A DNA stretch of 64,000 nucleotides from G963720475 sp963720475 (GTDB lineage: Bacteria > Actinomycetota > Thermoleophilia > Solirubrobacterales > Thermoleophilaceae): NCBI GenBank assembly GCA_963720475.1, contig OY970394.1, positions 1,674,001 to 1,738,000 on the forward strand, given 5' to 3'. Each line of letters begins with the position of its first letter. Positions within the stretch are counted from its first letter, which is position 1. Below, piece by piece: positions 59,730-64,000 of the stretch. The translations under genes were made by a program, and so were the position numbers. The notes under the pieces were generated by a model. It was not told the DNA's origin. It worked only from the letters and a program-made list of their open reading frames with translations, and did no database searches.

Positions 59730-60742
59730 GCATCACCTCACGCGACAAGAAGATCATCGCTGCGATCGCCGCGCTTGCCGTCGTCGCCGGCTTCTGGTTC
59801 CTGGTCCTCGGGCCCAAGCGCGACGAGGCATCGAAGGCCGACGCCAACCTGAAGAAGCAGGAGCAGGCGCGCGATGCGGCCGAGCAGCGCGAGAGCACCC
59901 TGAAGGCTGCCCGCAGCCGTTACGGCGCCGACTACGCCGCCGTCGTCAAGCTCGGCAAGGCCGTTCCGGCGAGCGTTGACATGCCGAGCCTGCTCGTTCA
60001 GCTCGACCGTGCCTCGAAGGGAACGGGAATCGACTTCGAGTCCGTCAAGGCAGGTGAGCGGGCGGCCGCGCAGCCGACGGCTGCACCGCCCGCGGGGGGC
60101 GAGTCCGGCGGCCAGTCGCCCGGCGGCCAACAGGGCACCCCGGCTGCGAGCGGCGGCGAGCCCGCCCAGAGCACGCCCGGCAAGGCGAACGAGACTGCCG
60201 GCAACAAGGTCGACGAGGCGAACGCCGCCTCGGCCAACGCCGAGCAGCAGAGCGGTCTCAACTCGGGCGACACCAAGACCTCCGAGGCAGCGCGTGATGG
60301 CGCGGTGCCCGTGGGCGGTGGCGGGCCCGGCGGTACGGCCCCGGCCGGCCAGCCGCAAGGAAGCGGCGTGCCGGGCCTCGACGCCGTCCCGCTCGAGTTC
60401 AGCTTCCAGGGCGACTTCTTCGAGCTCGCCGACTTCATGCACCGCCTTAAGCGCTTCGTCTACGTGGCCAACGACGGCATCCAGGTCAAGGGGCGACTGA
60501 TGGTGATCGACAGCTTCTCGTTCAAGACCGGGGATGAGGCCGGCAAGTCGTCCAAGGGCGGCAGCGTCCAGGCCGAGGTCAAGGCAACCGTCTACCTCTC
60601 GCCGAAGCAGCAGGGCGCGTCCGCCGGCGCGACGCCGCAGGGGCCGGCGCAAGGCCAGCCTCAGGAGGCTTCCGGCGCTCCCAGCGGCGCCGCGCCCGCG
60701 ACCCCGACCCCCGCGGCCCCGACCGCGACGGTGGCGCCATGA
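59726..60742 (+). CDS. pilO: Type IV pilus assembly protein PilO
   Basis: A 338-residue protein with one N-terminal helix (IIAAIAALAVVAGFWFLVLG, about 9-28), a coiled coil (ADANLKKQEQARDAAEQRES), and the PilO fold. The fold is split by a long Gly/Ala/Ser/Pro insertion (about 120-215) before PLEFSFQGDFFELADFMHRL, the conserved ferredoxin-like half. A second low-complexity tail ends the protein. Such linkers are common in high-GC actinobacterial homologues. Confidence 0.88.
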   Translation: MSITSRDKKIIAAIAALAVVAGFWFLVLGPKRDEASKADANLKKQEQARDAAEQRESTLKAARSRYGADYAAVVKLGKAVPASVDMPSLLVQLDRASKGTGIDFESVKAGERAAAQPTAAPPAGGESGGQSPGGQQGTPAASGGEPAQSTPGKANETAGNKVDEANAASANAEQQSGLNSGDTKTSEAARDGAVPVGGGGPGGTAPAGQPQGSGVPGLDAVPLEFSFQGDFFELADFMHRLKRFVYVANDGIQVKGRLMVIDSFSFKTGDEAGKSSKGGSVQAEVKATVYLSPKQQGASAGATPQGPAQGQPQEASGAPSGAAPATPTPAAPTATVAP

Positions 60743-61665
60743 ACGACATCAAGGTCTTCTTCCTCGACCTCTGGCACGACCTGCGCGAGAAGCGGCTGTG
60801 GCCCGTCGCCGCGGGCCTGCTGCTGGCCGTCATCGCCGTCCCCGTGCTGCTGCTCGACGACGCGCCGAAGAAGGGCTCCTCTTCGACTCCGGCCGCTGGC
60901 GTCGCGCCTGCCGGGACCCCCGGGTCACCGCAGCCCGCCGACCTCGCTGCCGCCGAGGACGTCACCTCCGATCTCGGCCAGTTCGATTCGAAGGACCCGT
61001 TCGAGGGCGGCGGCGGTGGGGAGTCCGGCGCCGAATCGTCGGGTTCGAGCGCGAGCGGCGGCACCGTCGAGAACATCCCGGGCGGACCCAGCTCGAGCAG
61101 CAGCAGCGGTGGCGGTGGAAGCACCTCGGTCGGGACCGGCGGGACCGAAGGCGACACGCTCGCGCCCGGCGGCGACACCAAGAACGTTCCGGAGGGCGAG
61201 GAGAAGCAGACCGACGAGAAGAAGACCGAGACCGAGGAGAAGTCCACCGCGGTCACGCCCTTCAGCTACACCGTCGACATCGATTTCGGCCGCGCGGGCA
61301 ACACCCACCTGCGCCGCGACGTGACGCCGCTGACCCTTCTACCCGACAAGAAGCGCCCGCTGCTCGTCTTCATGGGCATCACCTCGTCGCGCAAGACCGC
61401 GATGTTCAAGGTCGAAGGGGCCGTCGCCTCCCTCAAGGGCGAAGGAATCTGCCTGCCGAGCCGCAAGGAATGCAATTTCCTCTATCTGCGTTCGGATGAG
61501 GATCACAACGTCCAGTTCCTGACCGACACCTCGGGACGCAGGTACACGCTCAAGCTGCACGACATCAACCGCGTGACGAGCTCCGACCTCGCGGCCAAGA
61601 AGAGCGCCAAGCGCACGCGCGACCGCGCACGGGGAGCCACTGGCGTCTTCGTCGGCGAGCGCTAG
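60739..61665 (+). CDS. PilP-like pilus locus protein
   Basis: A 308-residue protein with one N-terminal helix (WPVAAGLLLAVIAVPVLLL, about 20-38), a long Gly/Ser-rich region (about 75-150), and an acidic-basic stretch. A compact domain at about 170-275 has TPFSYTVDIDFGRAGN and FLTDTSGRRYTLKLHDINRV. Position after pilO and topology suggest a PilP analogue linking the PilNO complex outward. There is no lipobox Cys, and the envelope lacks a known secretin here. Functional call is from context. Confidence 0.6.
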   Translation: MNDIKVFFLDLWHDLREKRLWPVAAGLLLAVIAVPVLLLDDAPKKGSSSTPAAGVAPAGTPGSPQPADLAAAEDVTSDLGQFDSKDPFEGGGGGESGAESSGSSASGGTVENIPGGPSSSSSSGGGGSTSVGTGGTEGDTLAPGGDTKNVPEGEEKQTDEKKTETEEKSTAVTPFSYTVDIDFGRAGNTHLRRDVTPLTLLPDKKRPLLVFMGITSSRKTAMFKVEGAVASLKGEGICLPSRKECNFLYLRSDEDHNVQFLTDTSGRRYTLKLHDINRVTSSDLAAKKSAKRTRDRARGATGVFVGER

Positions 61666-61675
61666 CGCGACGCGG

Positions 61676-61704
61676 GCGCTGCGCGCGCAGGGAGCGCGCA
61701 GCGC
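61676..61704 (+). terminator. Hairpin at end of the pilus locus
   Basis: A perfect 11-base inverted repeat GCGCTGCGCGC/GCGCGCAGCGC with a seven-base loop starts 11 bases after the last pil stop. No T-tract follows, so Rho-independent termination is plausible but not certain. Confidence 0.5.
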
Positions 61705-61710
61705 GGTCAG

Positions 61711-61716
61711 TAGGTT
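61711..61716 (+). promoter_or_regulatory. -10 hexamer TAGGTT before aroC
   Basis: TAGGTT lies eight bases before the aroC ATG at 61725, just after the hairpin. Confidence 0.4.
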
Positions 61717-61724
61717 TAGAGGGG

Positions 61725-62888
61725 ATGGAACTTCGCTTCACGACGGCGGGGGAATCCCACGGGCCGGGCCTCACGGCGATCCTCGAAGGCCTGCCCGCGG
61801 GGCTCGACCTGACCCCCGAGGACATGGACCGCGATCTCGCGCGGCGCCAGCTCGGCCATGGCCGCGGCGGGCGGATGAAGATCGAGTCCGACCGCGCCGA
61901 GGTGACGTCCGGCGTGCGCCACGGCCGCACGCTCGGGAGCCCGGTCGCGCTTCGGATCCCCAACCGCGACTACGAGAACTGGGAAGAGCGCATGAACCCT
62001 TGGCCCGTCGACGCCGATATCGACGAGGTCCACCTCCCGCGGCCGGGGCACGCCGATCTCTCCGGTGTGCAGAAGTTCGGCTTCACCGACGTCCGCAACG
62101 TGCTCGAGCGCGCGAGCGCGCGTGAGACGACGGCGCGCGTGGCGGTCGGCGGACTCGCCAAGGCGCTCCTACGGCGCTTCGGCGTCGAGGTCCGCAGCCA
62201 TGTGCTCCGAATCGGGTCGGCCGCCGCGCCGGCGCCCGATGATCTCGAGGTGGCCGACTTCGAGGGCGTCGACGACTCGCCGGTCCGCTGCCTCGACGCG
62301 GGTGCGAGCGACGAGATGGTCACGGCGATCGACGCCGCGCGCAAGGCGAACGAGTCGCTCGGCGGGATCTTCGAGGTGCGCGCGTTCGGATGCGTGCCCG
62401 GGCTCGGCTCACACCTGTCGTGGTCGGAGCGGCTCGACGGCCGCCTCGGGCAGGCGATCATGTCGATCCAGGCGATGAAGGGCGTCGGAATCGGCGACGC
62501 CTTCGACGTCGCCACCCGCGTGGGCTCCGAGGCCCACGACGAGATCTTCCATTCGGAGGACCGCGGGATCTTCCGCGAGACCAACCGCGCCGGCGGGCTC
62601 GAAGGCGGGATGACGAACGGGGAGACGCTCATCGTCCGCGGGGCGATGAAGCCGTTGCCGACGCTGACGCAACCACTGCGCTCGATCGACCTCGAGACGA
62701 AGGACCCCGCGCAGGCGCTGCGCGAGCGGACCGACTCGTGCACGGTGCCCGCGGCAGGCGTCGTCGGAGAGGCGATGGTCGCGCTCGTGCTCGGGTCCGC
62801 GTACCGCGAGAAGTTCGGCGGCGACGCGCTCGACGACGCGCTCGCGGCGCTCGAGGCATACCGGGGGCGGATCGGGTGGAGGAGGTAG
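61725..62888 (+). CDS. aroC: Chorismate synthase
   Basis: Makes chorismate from EPSP using reduced FMN. The 387-residue protein has FTTAGESHGPGLTAILEGLP, RRQLGHGRGGRMKIESDRAE and GVRHGRTLGSPVAL at the N-terminus. RASARETTARVAVGGLAKAL, MSIQAMKGVGIGDAF and TNGETLIVRGAMKPLPTL follow further on. All are standard signatures and the length is normal. Its end overlaps the start of the next gene by 13 bases. Confidence 0.97.
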   Translation: MELRFTTAGESHGPGLTAILEGLPAGLDLTPEDMDRDLARRQLGHGRGGRMKIESDRAEVTSGVRHGRTLGSPVALRIPNRDYENWEERMNPWPVDADIDEVHLPRPGHADLSGVQKFGFTDVRNVLERASARETTARVAVGGLAKALLRRFGVEVRSHVLRIGSAAAPAPDDLEVADFEGVDDSPVRCLDAGASDEMVTAIDAARKANESLGGIFEVRAFGCVPGLGSHLSWSERLDGRLGQAIMSIQAMKGVGIGDAFDVATRVGSEAHDEIFHSEDRGIFRETNRAGGLEGGMTNGETLIVRGAMKPLPTLTQPLRSIDLETKDPAQALRERTDSCTVPAAGVVGEAMVALVLGSAYREKFGGDALDDALAALEAYRGRIGWRR

Positions 62889-64000
62889 CGCAGGCCGGCA
62901 CGCCGGCGGACGCCCCCGCGGGCGGCGACCGCCGCGCGCTCGTCTTCATCGGGTTCATGGGGGCGGGCAAGTCCACCGCCGCCCGTGTGGCGGGGGCCGA
63001 GCTCGGCGCCCAGGCGCTCGATTCCGATCGCGAGCTCGAGGCCGAGCTCGGCGAGCCGATCGAGGCGTTCTTCGACCGCGAGGGCGAGGAGGCCTTCCGT
63101 GCGCGCGAGGAGGAGGTCGTCCTGCGCACGCTCGCGCGCCCCGACGCCGACGTGGTCGCGCTCGGCGGGGGTTCGGTCGGCTCGGAGCGCGTCCGCGCCG
63201 CACTCGAGGGCCACACCCTCGTCCACCTCGAGGTCGAGCCCGAGCGCGCGTGGCAGCGCGCGTCGGGGAAGGGCCGCCCGCTGGCGCGCGACCGCGGGCG
63301 GTTCGACGAGCTGCTCGCCGAGCGGCAGGGCCTCTACGACTCGCTCGCCGACGCCCACGTCGCCCCGCTCGAGCGCGACGCCGTGCGGTTCGCCGTGCCG
63401 TCGCTCGCCGCGCTGCGCGACGCACAGTTGCGCGGCTTGCCGGCGCAGCTCGTGTGGGCGCGGTCGGCGTCGGGCGACTATCCGGTCTTCTTCGGCCGCG
63501 GGCTCGTGGAGGGCGGTTTCATCCACCCGCGCGACGGACGGCGGTTCGTCGTCACCGACGCGAACGTCGCGCGCGCCGTGCCGGCGCCGGCCGGCTGGGA
63601 CGCGGGCGCCGCCACGATCGCGATCCCCCCGGGGGAGACCGCGAAGCGGCTGGCGACCGCCGAGCACGTCCTGTCGGCGCTCGCTGCCGCGGGCGCGGGG
63701 CGCGAAGACCTCGTCGTCGCGCTCGGCGGCGGCGTCGTCGGCGACCTCGGGGGCTTCTGCGCGGCCACCTACCAGCGCGGCGTGCGCTGGGTGGGCGTGC
63801 CGACGACCGTGGTCGCTCAGGTGGACTCCGCATACGGCGGCAAGACCGGCGTCGACCTGCCGGAGGCGAAGAACTACGCCGGCGCCTACCACCAGCCCTC
63901 GGCCGTGATCACCGATCCCGCCACGCTCGCGAGCCTTCCGCCCGAGGAGGATGCCGCCGGCTACGCCGAGGTGGTGAAGACGGCGCTGATCGCCGGTGGG
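62876..64000 (+). CDS. aroKB: Fused shikimate kinase / 3-dehydroquinate synthase, truncated by window end
   Basis: A single open frame from GTG 62876 runs off the window. After about 20 linker residues comes shikimate kinase (P-loop GFMGAGKSTAARVAG, DSDRELE, ALGGGSV, lid RPLARDRGRF) to about residue 185. Dehydroquinate synthase then begins (VFFGRGLVEGG, LVVALGGGVVGDLGGF, VPTTVVAQVDSAYGGKTGVD, AYHQPSAVITDP). The two domains catalyse steps 5 and 2 of the shikimate pathway. AroC lies directly upstream. The C-terminal part of the synthase is missing. Confidence 0.95.
   Translation, partial: MEEVAQAGTPADAPAGGDRRALVFIGFMGAGKSTAARVAGAELGAQALDSDRELEAELGEPIEAFFDREGEEAFRAREEEVVLRTLARPDADVVALGGGSVGSERVRAALEGHTLVHLEVEPERAWQRASGKGRPLARDRGRFDELLAERQGLYDSLADAHVAPLERDAVRFAVPSLAALRDAQLRGLPAQLVWARSASGDYPVFFGRGLVEGGFIHPRDGRRFVVTDANVARAVPAPAGWDAGAATIAIPPGETAKRLATAEHVLSALAAAGAGREDLVVALGGGVVGDLGGFCAATYQRGVRWVGVPTTVVAQVDSAYGGKTGVDLPEAKNYAGAYHQPSAVITDPATLASLPPEEDAAGYAEVVKTALIAGG

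Noticed and set aside
1..64000. CRISPR arrays, insertion sequences, integrases, prophage genes, rRNA
   Set aside because: I looked for direct-repeat arrays, transposase motifs and rRNA signatures and saw none.

Overview
The window is 64 kb of very GC-rich chromosome, densely packed with genes, and it looks like a core region rather than an island. Gene content and protein style suggest a deep-branching actinobacterium of the class Thermoleophilia (Solirubrobacterales-like). The clues are abundant SnoaL-like proteins starting MSQENVE..., a CARDB-type secreted protein, a K+-independent H+-pyrophosphatase, permeases fused to universal-stress domains, a fused AroK-AroB, and the order alaS-ruvX-mltG-aroE-pil genes-aroC-aroKB. 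The taxonomic call is inference; no rRNA is present. I saw no transposase, integrase, CRISPR array or prophage.

Layout. 1-4.7 kb: the tail of an MFS exporter, a SnoaL-like protein, a hexapeptide acyltransferase, and a leftward pantothenate operon (DUF2520/PanG-like reductase, panC, panD, panB) with 4-bp start/stop overlaps. 4.8-12.9 kb: uracil-DNA glycosylase, amidase, the t6A operon (tsaE-tsaB-rimI-tsaD), glutaredoxin, rex, a GCS2-type carboxylate-amine ligase, DUF1844 and MTA phosphorylase. 13-22 kb: hppA, two APC permeases with C-terminal Usp domains, two TrkA-type RCK proteins and a ferredoxin-reductase-like flavoprotein. 22-23.2 kb: tRNA-Gln(CTG) flanked by two divergent, related HNH nucleases. 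23.2-26.4 kb: a lemA cluster and a secreted CARDB protein, all interrupted by frameshifts. 26.4-30 kb: a heterodimeric ABC exporter. 30-36 kb: tRNA-Met, small proteins, a formiminotransferase-like enzyme, an MBL hydrolase, hisS and aspS. 36-43.5 kb: a strong 6S RNA candidate, an IscU-like/MnmA fusion, an anti-sigma/sigma pair, alaS, ruvX and mltG. 43.5-64 kb: aroE, a complete type IV pilus locus (pilB, pilT, pilC, prepilin and minor pilins, pilD, pilM, pilN, pilO, a PilP-like protein), then aroC and a truncated aroKB.

How it fits together. The most unusual system is the control of the pilus locus. Six intergenic sites share TCAA/TCAC/TAAA, exactly 16 bases, then GCCGAT(A/C)N, which is the layout of a FliA/WhiG (sigma-28) promoter; a seventh is weaker. 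The site before the major prepilin feeds a leader that matches the GEMM-I cyclic-dinucleotide riboswitch. The base expected to set ligand choice is A, as in cyclic-AMP-GMP sensors. PilB also carries an MshEN-like N-terminus, so a second messenger may act on both pilin expression and the motor.

Many housekeeping genes instead have a TAnnnT hexamer 6-9 bases before the start codon, which suggests widespread leaderless transcription. Several genes, including essential aspS, carry single-base frameshifts that cluster at 24.2-26 kb and around 51 kb. These are more likely sequence errors than gene decay; I give such genes as single features with the break noted.
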